A DNA stretch of 64,000 nt, taken from assembly GCA_949825045.1 (NCBI GenBank), contig OX463807.1, forward strand, positions 13,913,501 to 13,977,500, in the 5' to 3' direction. Of this stretch, positions 42,024-53,000 are shown piece after piece. The DNA is from Argyresthia goedartella. Lineage: Eukaryota; Arthropoda; Insecta; Lepidoptera; Argyresthiidae. Position 1 is the first letter of the stretch; every line of letters starts with the position of its first letter. The translations under genes were made by a program, and so were the position numbers. The notes under the pieces were generated by a model that did no database searches, was not told where the DNA came from, and saw only the letters and a list, made by a program, of their open reading frames with translations.

Positions 42024-43544
42024 TATTCCTGTTGTTATAGAGAGATTGCATATATGGGAGATAGGAAGAGCTAGCAAAAGTTTATTGTCCTTTATAATTC
42101 GCGTAGAGATTCCATCCCAACCAGTTGAAGTATAAATTTTTAAGGAGTTTATTATTTTGATGATGTCAGCCTCATCTACCTTCCGGATGAACAATGATTG
42201 ACATACACTCCCAGTAATTATGTTTTTAGATTGTGAGCTTAGTGGTTTGATTTTCTGAAAAGGTCTCTACCTATGTTTGCAAAATAACTATTTACCTTGT
42301 TGACAGACTGTTTCGGAACATCAGACGGCACCAGAAGATCAGTAGACGGTGGATCTTTTATTTTAAAGTTGGTTATTTGACTAATAACTTGCCATGTTTT
42401 TTTAATGTTTGATTTAGCCTTTTCCAGTTCATTTCGCTCAAATTGTCGTTTAGCTATTTTTAATAAGTGATTGCAAAAATTTCTGTAGCGAATGTATGTT
42501 GTCTTTAATATATTATTGTCTGGATTTTTCCTTAGTTTCAGATGCATTTTATCTCTGTTTCGCATACACCGCAAAAGCCCTGGTGTAATCCAAGGTTTGA
42601 TAATTATTTTTCGCCTCGAAACAATCTGTTGAGCGGTATGTTTCTTAACAATATTGGAGGTTATATTAATAAATTGGTTCGTAGCCTCATTAGAGTCATT
42701 AGATTGAAGAACTATACTATAATCTTGTTTTTTTAATTTCTTCATATATGGACTTATAGTCAACTTTTGATATTGTTTTAGGAGGTTTATTTAGACAGTT
42801 ATCAGTTTCCAGACAAAAGAAGGGTGCATAGTGATCTGTTAATGAATGTTTAATGACATATGTGTTGGCTAGAAGCTTTGACTTTAGCAATACATGGTCA
42901 AGGCAGTTATTGTTTCTTGTCGCCAGAGTATGAGCCGGAAGTAGACCATGAGAAGATGTCAAGTCCAGGTAATCTGACAAGTGAGAATCAGTTGAGTCTG
43001 GTTTAATATCAATGTTTATGTCGCCAACTAATATTATGTTATTTGAATTTGGTATAGAATTCAGGAGCGAGTTCAGTGAATTTAAGAATTTGTCTATCTT
43101 TTTATAAGAGGGTAATCTGTAGATAGATATAACTGTAGTGGTTTTATTCACTACTGTAACTAGGCAATTTGCATCTGAGAATGTAGGTTCATGAGTGTTA
43201 GATTCAATATTGTTTTTTATGTAAACTACCACTCCATCATTTTGAATCGGATTATGCGAGGTTTTTGTCGAACTATAGTTACTGATGGACGGTAGATTGC
43301 TCGTTTGGGATAACCAGCATTCAGTTAGCACAATGATGTCGGGTTCAGTTTCAATTCTAGCTAAGAGTGTGTGAAATCCTGACATGTTGCAAGATATGCT
43401 CCTAATATTTTGGGACAAAATCTTCATCTGGGTATTAGCACCTGCGATTAAGCTAGAACAGTCTTCAGGATTACAGAACTGGGATTTTGACAGCGAGATT
43501 TCGTCTATTTTATCCATGTTTATAATAATATCGTTATTTAACAT
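42024..43544 (-). pseudogene. LINE C ORF2, endonuclease and linker part
   Basis: The ATG at 43544 opens 275 codons: MKILSQNIRSISCN, DIIVLTECWLSQ, DGVVVYIKNNI, ISIYRLPSYK, IILVGDINIDIK, NCLDHVLLKS and LTDHYAPFFCLE, a full APE endonuclease. A frameshift at a T/A run (about 42722-42740) leads to the frame at 42763-42239, with KIIIKPWITPGLLRCMRNRD and VNSYFANIGRDL. Another break leads to the last piece, ADIIKIINSLKIYTSTGWDG, which ends at 42024, where LINE B starts. The continuation is at 38135. Confidence 0.85.
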
Positions 43545-43600
43545 CGCGAAGGTGATAAAAATAATGCTCAGAAAGAATGATGTGGCAATATACGAATATT

Positions 43601-44385
43601 GGCATGAAATATTTTAAGGAATATTGGGTATGGAAAATTGCACAAGTAAGCAGTTTATCGTGAAATATTAATTGTGTGTTGTAGGTGGTAGTTTTTAAAC
43701 CCATAATTACAGGCAACGTGACAGTTAGGGTATATAATTGGTTTGTGTTGAGTTGAGTCCAGGTAGAGTAGCGGGTAATATGTATGATTTGTGTATTGGT
43801 GTTTTTTGATATGAGATTATATATCAGGTATATGTGTATGTGTAATAGGCAGAGAGATGAGATTTTCAATGAATGTCTGAATGCTAATCATGAACTATAC
43901 GTAATGTATACAATACATGCGGTTTTTTCTTGTACGATGTTAAGGAAACCTTCGTATGCGAGTCTGTCTCACACTTGACCGATTTTAATAAACCGCAATC
44001 TGCACTGCAGCGGCCGGCATGTACATATATTGGTATTCTGAATTCCAAATTGCCAGTAGGTAGGCCTCTCACGTATTCACACCAAGGCGTTTATTACACA
44101 TATAAGTATGTAGGTATGGCTTCAAAGGCGACAATGCCTAAAATAAACACCTTTTCAGGAAAGCGGACGTGTTTCACTCTACATTTCCGAGTTCAGCATC
44201 AGACAACCGTGGAAGGTAGACGTACCTAGGCTAGATATAGATACATTCAACAGCACACCGAACTTAACATTTTGTCACAGTTTGAATTTTCAGGACCTGT
44301 AGGTCCAAATTCCAGCAAAAGCGAATCTGATGCCAACTGTACTGCTGTGCAAAAGGTGGTTTTGCAGCTTTGTGAAAGACTCCAT
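43601..44385. other. Intergenic DNA, LINE C leader possible at the left
   Basis: No gene is supported. A minus-strand frame at 43534-43869 shows no motif. I do not recognise the sequence. Confidence 0.4.
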
Positions 44386-44551
44386 TGACGTCAGAGGCCG
44401 GACGCATGCGCAGTCGGTCACTACGGGCCACCGAACAACGGAGAACTAAAGGGAACTAAACACAACTCGGTGTTCAGTTACCAAGGCTCCACGCCTTATC
44501 GTCGCGAATTTTCCGAATTTATTTAAGCGCGGGAATTGCTGCACGCTGCGG
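44386..44551 (+). promoter_or_regulatory. Promoter-like stretch with splice-donor consensus
   Basis: In order: a perfect CRE, TGACGTCA (44386-44393); an NRF1-like GCATGCGCA (44404-44412); an arthropod initiator-like TCAGTT (44474-44479); and a strong splice-donor match, GCG|GTAAGT, with GT at 44551. The spacing would give a 5' exon of about 75 bases. I find no coding exon downstream in this window. Each motif could occur by chance; together they suggest a first exon of a host gene or of a transposon. Confidence 0.3.
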
Positions 44552-45077
44552 TAAGTAAGCAATCCCTTTACCTATTTTTATTTCACTTATAATAACAAGG
44601 GAAACATACATATCATTATTTAGTTACGGATTTGTGTTGTGATGTGAGCGATAACGTTGCACAGCAAAGTTAACTTTATAAGCGCGGCGGACGCGTGGCT
44701 TTCACACGCGGCAATTAATTTTAAATTTCTTATTAATATAATTCTTTATTAATAGAAGTTTATTAAATTTTCGGAGCTGGAAGCTGTTCCTTATAATCCC
44801 CACATTGGTCTTAAGTAGGTGTATCATACATTACACCTGTTGTTTGTGTTGCTAACGAAGGGTTTTGTCGCCGGCACAAACTGCTGTGGCCACAGAACAA
44901 AGTAGGTAAATAAGCGAAATTTATTTCGTGACAGTTAAACCACTACACTAGTTCAGGTTGGTGTGTTTACTTAATCTTACCCGGTACAAAACCGCATAGC
45001 TACTACAGTGACGGAATTTAATTTCCGACCCAAATCTGAACCAAGGCTGAATATCGTATACCAAACGGGAACCATAA
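44552..45077. other. Intergenic or intronic DNA
   Basis: Nothing recognised. If the splice donor at 44551 is real, this would be intron. Confidence 0.35.
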
Positions 45078-45219
45078 GTCCTTTCGCACAAGGAGCTATG
45101 CGACGACGACGCAACTGCGACTTACACAACTCATAGTTATGCATGCAACTCTAATGCAACTCTAAAGTATGGGATGTTGCAGTCGCGTCCCCGTCGCGTG
45201 GCTCCATGTGCAGAAGGCC
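45078..45219. mobile_element. MITE with imperfect terminal inverted repeats
   Basis: The left end GTCCTTTCGCACAAGGAGC and the right end, read in reverse complement as GGCCTTCTGCACATGGAGC, match imperfectly over about 44 bases. The flanks are TAA (left) and TAC (right), which may be a decayed 3-bp duplication as in PIF/Harbinger elements. At 142 bp it has no coding capacity. Confidence 0.65.
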
Positions 45220-45233
45220 TACATCAGAGCGTC

Positions 45234-45379
45234 TATAAGTCCCGCAGAATGGTAATGCGCATAACGTCAAGGCGTGCGAAGGCTCACGAACATTACGAAT
45301 TCAGAATAAAGAGCCATGTTCTATCAAAAACAAAACTGTAGGGACCTGTCAAGCGCATTGCCATTCTGCCGAGCTTATA
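45234..45379. repeat. Second small foldback element
   Basis: Arms 45234-45260 and 45353-45379 match at 23 of 27 bases as inverted repeats (TATAAG...GCAGAATGG...AATGCGC). They lie 14 bases from the MITE but share no end sequence with it. Confidence 0.65.
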
Positions 45380-47324
45380 TTTGTAGTTTATGTGACTGCT
45401 ACATAATGGAGGGCATTAAATCACTCGAGAGTTTTAATGCCTAATTATGTACAGTTACATACACTAGTACAACGACACACATATCATAAGCTCTCTTTGA
45501 TGTGTTCAGGAACTGCATGTTCGACCGGCATTGTGGCGTTGATCATTGCTCTGCAGTTGTTTAACTTGTTCTGTAGTACCAACTTCACAGACAAACTATG
45601 GGCGGCACGCAGGCGGGCGTCGGCGTTTGAAATTTGAATGTCATAATTTGATAAATTGTACTACATTATGGTCATAATTATCAAAATTCGGAGTTTTTAC
45701 CAAGAAGTGTATCATTATGCTGGTCGTAAAGTGTGGTTTTTGGACGCAGTAAAGAGGGTTTATGATACGTGTGTAGATAAAATTTTATTTACTACTGATC
45801 CCGCGAACTTCGTTCCGCCTAACAGTCAATGATGAGTGAGCTCTCAATTATGTGAGATGGCTGAGTTCCGAACATTTTTTTTATATTTCCGTAATATTAT
45901 TTTTCAGTAAATTTTTCCGATATTTTAATAGTTATTCTGCTATTGGGGGAGGAGACAAATCCAGCAAATAAGAGATCATTGAAGTCCAGTCAAGCCTTTC
46001 TTGAGTTATAAGTTGTGTAACGCACCCTACTTTGTTTTATATATTTAGACAGGGAACCGATGAATTATTTCCGTGATTTACAATTTATATTTTTTACTCA
46101 TAACTTTTTGAAAAGAGGTTCTAATGAAGGGTATTGTATGTTTTGATCATAGAGTAATATAGTAAACAAAAGGTTCTGTTAATCTTAGGTTTTGACAATT
46201 TATCTTATAGCTGACAGTAATTATCAACTAACCCATTCATCTGTGAGAGAGACGGGAATCCGGTTTTTGAACTTTATTACTACGCAAGAAGGCTCAAAAT
46301 TGTGGGCGATTTTTTATGGCACACAGATGACTGGCTATTGCTTGCATGGGGGGGGAATCCCAGACCCGCTTTTTTTATCATAATCCTGCCTTAATCTATG
46401 ATTTCAAATCGCTCATTTTGAAGGAAATTAAAGATGAGGTGGTATCATTATTTCTACGCAACTGCACGCATTGGCGTTCGTCCGACAAAGGAAACAATGT
46501 GAATGTGTGCGTGCAATACTAACACAAAGAAAAAATTTGGCGGCGGTGTTTTAAAGGGCACTCACCGTCTATGGGTTTATTTATTCGTCTAGGCAAACGT
46601 CCTTTACCCAGGTGAGGTAGCATGGTGACCATGCTACCTTACCACTGCTTATCGTTGTACCCAAGGCTTGAAGTATTTTTATCATTTGCCTTTGGAAAGC
46701 GCTCATTGGTGTTGCAAGATACCAAATACCTACCCACCAGTTGAAACTGATATCCGATTGATATGATAAAATATACGAAGGAAACTAACAGGTCCGATGT
46801 TGCCACTTTTTGGTGAAAAAAAATAGTGAAGCGGAAAAGCAGATTTAGTTCAACTTTGTCACTTTGTCACATTTAGTTCAATATTGTCTCAAAATAAAAT
46901 GATATCTTATAATGCTACGATAGCTGTAGTATTGCCTACCATTAATTGAGAAAAATATTTAGTTAAGTACCTACATATTAAAAAAATACAAGCTATAACC
47001 CTTAATCTAGCAGATGACAATGTATTGCCATCTACAAGATTTTTAAAGTACTTATTTTTCATTGAAACACCTGTAGCTCTATTGTGTATCTTTTGACAGA
47101 ACCAGATATCTTTGAAATTCAAATCACAATTGATTGAAATGATAGCACGTGTGAAATATAATCGCGTTTTGATTGGTCTAACGTCATATTGAAGAAAGAG
47201 AATATTCTTCAAAACAGAAAGTTGAAAAGGATTTTGATAGGAATTTCTAGATGTCAGAGACAGAAAATAGAACTACTGGAACCTGACAAAAGAGTTAAAA
47301 ATAAAAAGTTGAATGCACTTAATT
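45380..47324. other. Intergenic DNA, nothing recognised
   Basis: Short frames at 45437-45637, 46192-46383 and 46907-47212 carry no family motif. At about 46535-46600 there is a short similarity (ATTTGGCGGC...) to 25191-25225 in the unidentified insert; this is too short to interpret. Confidence 0.4.
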
Positions 47325-47572
47325 TTATACATTATTCCATATTATTATCACTATCAGATGAATCATCATCATAGACATTAAGGATATATCTGACTTAGTA
47401 TCAATAAGGTGGTTGGGATGGCACATTTGGTTTTGTTCTTTAATTACAAGTGTGAAGCATATTTGCCATTTCTCGGACGTTATGGTGTAAATTCCTTCAT
47501 GGAACAGAGTTTTACCATCTTTAATTTTGAAGGTTTTATAGTAGCTACATAGCCTTTCACTTGCGCCTAAAC

Positions 47573-48295
47573 CAGGGGTCGGCAACCTTTTGAGTCGGAA
47601 GAGCCAAAAATTACTATTTACAAAATTTCAAGTTTTTAAAGAGCCACAAATTTTTTTCTTGCCAACAATAAATAGCCTCTAATACTTTCATAAATAAAGT
47701 TTGTTGATAAAAAAAACTGATCTATTTATTCATAAGAAAAATATATATTTATTCATATATAAGTAGTGTTTTTCACAACCACATGATAATCAATAAGATA
47801 AAAATGAAAACAATTAAACATTTAATTACTTATAAGACTAACGTGTAGGTAATTCAATAACAAACAATTGAACAAACAAATTCAATGGGAGCGATGGCTC
47901 TGCATGGTTATTTTCAAACACGACTCTAAATTTTCATTTGTTAGTTGGCTTCTTACTTTACTTTTAATTATATTCATGCAAGAGAACGCTTGCTCGCACG
48001 AATATGTCGATCCGAAGATAGTCAGCACTCCAAAAAAATCCGAATACGACGGCGCGGGCGTCATTCGAGAGCTTCCGACGCGGACTGACGACAGTGACGA
48101 CGCGGGTCGCGAGGGAGGGTCGCTGCGGTGATAAGCGAGTATAAGTGGCTGAGAGATAGAAATAATGCCTAAACCTTTCGTTTCAGAACATTTTTTTTTA
48201 TAAAATAAATAATATTTGCGAATGGAACTAAAGAGCCGCAGCCTCACATCCAAAGAGCCGCATGTGGCTCGCGAGCCGCAGGTTGCCGACCCCTG
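47573..48295 (-). mobile_element. hAT element, internally deleted
   Basis: Both ends carry the 15-bp perfect inverted repeat CAGGGGTCGGCAACC, and GCCTAAAC is duplicated at 47565-47572 and 48296-48303 (8 bp, the hAT length). The 723 bp contain only the end of a transposase gene, so the copy is non-autonomous and would need transposase from elsewhere. Confidence 0.93.
47882..48060 (-). pseudogene. hAT transposase C-terminal remnant (dimerisation region)
   Basis: The minus-strand frame reads CEQAFSCMNIIKSKVRSQLT and NENLESCLKITM before a stop, matching the hATC dimerisation block in which C-EQ-FS-MN--KSK-R--L is conserved. The catalytic part is deleted. Confidence 0.85.
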
Positions 48296-48640
48296 GCCTA
48301 AACCAATTATATAGTTCGCAGTGGTAGGAAGATGAAGAGGGCAAGCGTGAAACCGAAACGCCTTGCATCGCTGCCATCTCTTCCACCGCATATTTCTCCC
48401 CAATAGTACATGTTTATGCCAATTCCAGCAAGCTTTTGTTATCTGTTTGAAACTCGATGTTTTTGCCTTGCAACCATTCCTGGATCCTACGTACGATGCT
48501 CGCTGTCACGCTCACTTGCGTCGTAACTCTTTGTATTCGAATTTGTACCTGGCCGCCGATGAAGTATGTCGAGTCGGTTGGGGATATCGTAATTTTACCA
48601 TATGTGAAAATAAAACGCCCAAACAAGTAATTAATTTGTA

Positions 48641-49715
48641 AAATATATTATCAAATTATTGTAAAGTAATATTCTAACATATTAACCAGATCTTCAGTCT
48701 ATTTAGAATGAATGAGAACATTATAATCTAAATAAAGATGGCAACATTATTTCGAGAAGTGACGGTTGAAGCTGTCGGTTTCGTTCGTATATTGATCAAT
48801 CAGGGTATAGGCAATCAAACGCCTGTGGTACAGAAGCCATTATTACTTATTACTTATTCATTTTTGGTTTGATAATTATGTGACAAGATGTCAGTCAAGT
48901 TTCATCTTGGGTCATAGATTCAAGTTCATTAAGTAGGTTTTCTATCAATATTACCTTGGAGTGTAGCGTTCTATTGGAATGGAAATAAAACTACAGGGAA
49001 GAAAAAAAACGGCGAACATAACGCAACACTCTTACCTAGGTCTTACTAGTGATTCTATGGGGAAGGAAAGTCCCAGTAGTTCAACTGGTAAGACTAGTCG
49101 GTAAGACTACTGAGAATGGCCGGTTAAAAACTCGTCAAAAGCATTTTCTTCCCTGAATCGTTCTAAACGCATTTTCGGCCTTAAATCGTCACAAACGATG
49201 CGAAACTCATTTTCGGTTTGGAATGATCTCGGCCTCAAACGTATTTTTGCCCAGTACCAAACCCCGATTTAGACTTAGATCGTCCCATAACCCATACGCA
49301 TGATGATTCAAATCATCCTATACTAAAAATAAATACTCGGTCTAAAATAGATATAAATCCTCAAATTGTTCAACTACGGACTCGATAAACTGACTAGGCT
49401 TAGATAAGAGCCTCGATATTACCAGATGAGCAGCTTTTCACTCGCGATTAGCTCTATCGAACGAGTTATTATGAAAAGAGGCCCCCGCTTCATCCGACTG
49501 TGAAAGGGTGCCAGTTGCGTTCCATCGCTTTACCGATATTGAAAATATTAATATTTGCAATAGATGAAAATTATGACGACATTCTGTCGGTGATGGAAAT
49601 AACCGAGATAAACGTTCATATCTCCATAGCTGAGGCGATCGGCTAGCCCACTTTCACGCTGAATCAAGTATTGAATAACGGCAACAAATATAATGATCAC
49701 CAAAATATTTGTTTC
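48641..49715. other. Intergenic DNA, nothing recognised
   Basis: No reading frame with a known motif and no clear terminal repeats. Short self-similar phrases (CATTTTCGG...AAACG) recur around 49140-49260. Confidence 0.4.
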
Positions 49716-49775
49716 CTACCCAAAATGGGTAAATGCTACCTAAAATGGGTAAATGCTACCCAAAATGGGTAAATG
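49716..49775. repeat. Three tandem 20-bp units
   Basis: CTACCCAAAATGGGTAAATG is repeated three times, with one C-to-T change in the middle unit. Each unit contains the palindrome TACCCAAAATGGGTA. GATCACCAAAA flanks the array on both sides (49695-49705 and 49775-49785). Confidence 0.9.
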
Positions 49776-50013
49776 ATCACCAAAAGTTGCAGAAAATATC
49801 AGGGCAAAATACTGCGGTAGCTTAGGTGAAGGATAAAGGGGATGAGCGAAGCGAAGCCCCCTTTATCTTTCGTTTTAGGTTGAACATGTAAGAACAACAA
49901 AAAATACTTAAAACATAAACTTAAGTACACAAAACATAAAAAGAAGTTTAGTGATCATTTATCCAAACACAATTTGGTGGTCGTTTACAATGTTATTATT
50001 TTTTTTTTTTTTT
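49776..50013. other. Intergenic DNA with a short hairpin
   Basis: A 10-bp inverted repeat, GATAAAGGGG / CCCCTTTATC (49832-49841, 49858-49867), flanks GCGAAGCGAAG. A T run (49999-50013) directly precedes LINE G. Confidence 0.5.
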
Positions 50014-53000
50014 CTCGGGGGAGCCTCACCCCTAGGGAACGCGTCCCCAGGTGGCGGATAGGGGGTGCTCGACAGGTTGTCCTTACGACACCTGCAGGGC
50101 TGGAGGGAAATAAAATACCTCCCGCGGACCAACAGGCCCCTTGCCTAGGGTTACAGGTGAAGACCTCAACGGCAGTAGCGGCGAAAAAGGTGGACTTTGG
50201 TACGGCAATGCTGGCGGAAGAGGCGATGGATCTGGATACTTTTAGGCGGACAGGTCACAGACCGAAAGGGGGCGGAATCCTCCCGCATAGCGCCTGAAGA
50301 CTGGCTCGGCGCCGAAGGCAGCCCGACTACTGATAAGCAACAGTGGCTTGGCGGAGTCGGCGAGTCAGCAAGGCAGCGTGTAATGCCGAGGGCGTCAGTA
50401 GAGGACAAGGCAACTGGCGGCCATACACTGCATCCAAATTCTCCTCCAATCGTATCGATTCTTCGTTCCATTGGTCCAAGGAGGACGAGGACGAGAGGGT
50501 GCATCTGCATATGCGCGCCCGTTTATGCACCTAAATATATCCTGCGCACTTGACTGTTTCAGCAAATATAACGGACACTGACTTACATCAAGCCCTGTGG
50601 CGACAATGAGAGGCAGAGAGGTTCGGTATCGATGTAAGCCGGGCTTTGGCTTATCTTGCACACAGGCGGCTCAGAGAGAGTGGTCGCTTCTGCGTAGAAC
50701 AAGGGATAACTTCGTAGATTCGGCAGCACTCTGTGCGACGAAGCAGCCTTATTCAGGGAAACACTGCTTCCCACGCCCAGCCGTGGAGGGGGCTAGAAAA
50801 GGTGCCCCAAACAAATGTTTATCCCAACCCAAATGGGAGGTAGCAACCGCGGCTGCCTGTGCATCCCAGACTCGCGGTCGAAACAAGAATAAAGTTACGA
50901 ACATCCAACCATTGACTTTTGCCGCTTGGAATGTACGAACTCTACTCGATCGTGACACCAACCTATGCCCGGAGCGGAAAACTGCTATCGTTGCCCGAGA
51001 ATTACGACGGTACAATATCGATATAGCCGCACTTAGTGAGACCCATCTAGCGGAAGAGGGCAAAATAGTAGAGCATGGAGGCGGCTATACATTCTTCTGG
51101 AAAGGAAACGCAGCATCAGAACCCCGTCGATCTGGTGTTGGTTTCGCAATTAAGAACGAGATAGTGCAAAGGTTGAATGAGTGTCCTGTTAACATCTCAG
51201 ATCGTGTCATTTCATTGCGAATACACCTGGACAACGATAATCATCTGAACATCCTCAGCGTTTATTCCCCAACTTTGGATAAAGACGACGAAACGAAGGA
51301 TAAATTCTACAAGGAACTTTCCGATGCTGTAGTGAAGATCCCCCAAAGAGAGCAGGTGCTTGTCCTTGGCGATTTTAACGCACGCGTTGGACGAGATCAT
51401 GAAGCGTGGCCCAAGGTGCTCGGAAGACATGGCATAGGCACCATGAATAGCAACGGAAATCTTCTGCTAAGTTTGTGTGCTCAGTATGAGTTGGCCATTA
51501 CCAACACCTGCTTCAGATTGCCAGCTAAATACAAAACGACATGGATGCATCCAAGGTCTAAACACTGGCACCTGATTGACTATGCTCTGGTACGCCAAAA
51601 AGACCTATCTCAAGTGCAAATCACTCGAGTCATGAGAGGCGCTAACTGCTGGACTGACCACAGGTTGGTTGTTATCAAGATGAAACTGCGTCTCCACCCA
51701 CCTTATCGCCGTGGAAAGACAACTAATGTCAGCCTGAACGTGCAGAAACTTCAAAACTAAGAGACAAGAGCCGCCTTTGGGATTGCTCTGAACAACAGGC
51801 TGGCTACAAGTAACACTAGCGATCAAGATTTAGAAGAGGCCTGGAAGTCTTTGAGCTCCGATCTTAAAGAAGCTGCTACCGAAACGCTGGGACTCAGGAA
51901 ACTTGTTCGCGAGGACTGGTTCGATGACAATAACCAGGCTTTGGTAGAAGCTATAGAAAAACACCGGAAACTTTTGCGTACTCAAGAGCAGAGTGGCAAC
52001 TTGAACCTACAAGACCAAATAAAAGTTAGCACCAGAGAACTGAGGAAACTTACACGAGAGACTAAGGACAAATGGTGGAAAGATAAAGCGCGCCATATAC
52101 AACTGCTTGCTGACTGTAAACAACTTGGCGCCTTTTACAGTGAAGTCCGGAATCTAATTGGCACTACTCAACATGTAAATGTGCCATTACGATCTCTCGA
52201 TGGCTCGCAGAGATTAACGTCTAAGGACGAGGTTCTCCAACGCTGGGCTGAACACTTCAACAACCTACTCAACGTAGATCGTTCAGCAGATCTGGAACAT
52301 ATCCGGGGTACTATAAGCCTTGATGCAATGCCTAAGTTAGAAGAACCGCCAACCCTTACTGAAGTGATCGACGCTGTAAATCAGCAAAAGAATAATAAGG
52401 CGGTGGGCCTTGACAACATCCCGGCTGAACTACTAAAATATGGCACTGCAGAACTTCATAAAATACTCTGGAAGCTGTTTGTACAGATGTGGAACGAGGA
52501 AAGGATCCCAGATGACTTCATCGCCTCGCGTATCTGCGCCCTATACAAGAACAAGGGTGACCGTTCCGACTGTAATGCTTACCGAGGAATATCTTTGCTA
52601 TCTTCTGCAGGGAAAACATTTGCTCGTGTCCTGCTTAACCGCCTCATCCCTGTTTCTGAATCTTACTTGCCAGAAACCCAGTTTGGCTTCCGCCCGGAGA
52701 GAGGCACGTGTGAAGCTATCTTTTCTGTACGCCAACTTCAGGAGAAAAGTCGAGAACAAGGACAACCTCTGTTTCTCTGCTTCATTGATCTAGAGAAGGC
52801 TTTTGACTGTGTACCACGTGAAGCTCTCTGGATTCTACTGGCAAAGCTGGGCTGCCCTGAAAAATTCGTACGGATTATACGACTACTGCACGATGATATG
52901 AAGTGTTGTGTCAGCTTTAATGGTGAGCAATCCGAGTTTTTCTCCGTTACCTGTGGAGTAAAGCAAGGTTGCGTACTGGCACCGGCTTTGTTTGCTCTCT

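Larger units (their letters stand above)
36655..43600 (-). mobile_element. LINE C: APE-type LINE split by LINE B
   Basis: Two minus-strand halves, 42024-43544 (endonuclease, linker, start of reverse transcriptase) and 36675-38135 (rest of reverse transcriptase), join in frame across the LINE B insertion, with TATT duplicated at 38132-38135 and 42024-42027. Both halves carry frame breaks, so LINE C is dead. Its 5' part above 43544 is not recognisable; the 3' end runs into the TG-rich tract next to LINE F. Confidence 0.85.
47330..48640 (-). pseudogene. DDE transposase C-terminus (Tc1-like superfamily), split by a hAT element
   Basis: On the minus strand from 48640: RRIQEWLQGKNIEFQTDNKS, then in another frame KYAVEEMAAMQGVSVSRLP and SSYHCELYNW, a decayed form of the RLPPYHC-LNPIE block of DDE_3-type transposases. 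The hAT element interrupts at 48295-47573. Beyond it, TFKIKDGKTLFHEGIYTI and EKWQICFTLVIKEQ follow, and after a frameshift a DDDSSDSDN acidic tail typical of these arthropod transposases as I remember them. Several frame breaks. The identification rests on motif memory and could be wrong at family level. Confidence 0.55.

Noticed and set aside
50606..51760. Host craniofacial-development-like gene
   Set aside because: This name is a common misannotation of LINE endonucleases, and the same frame continues into a reverse transcriptase.
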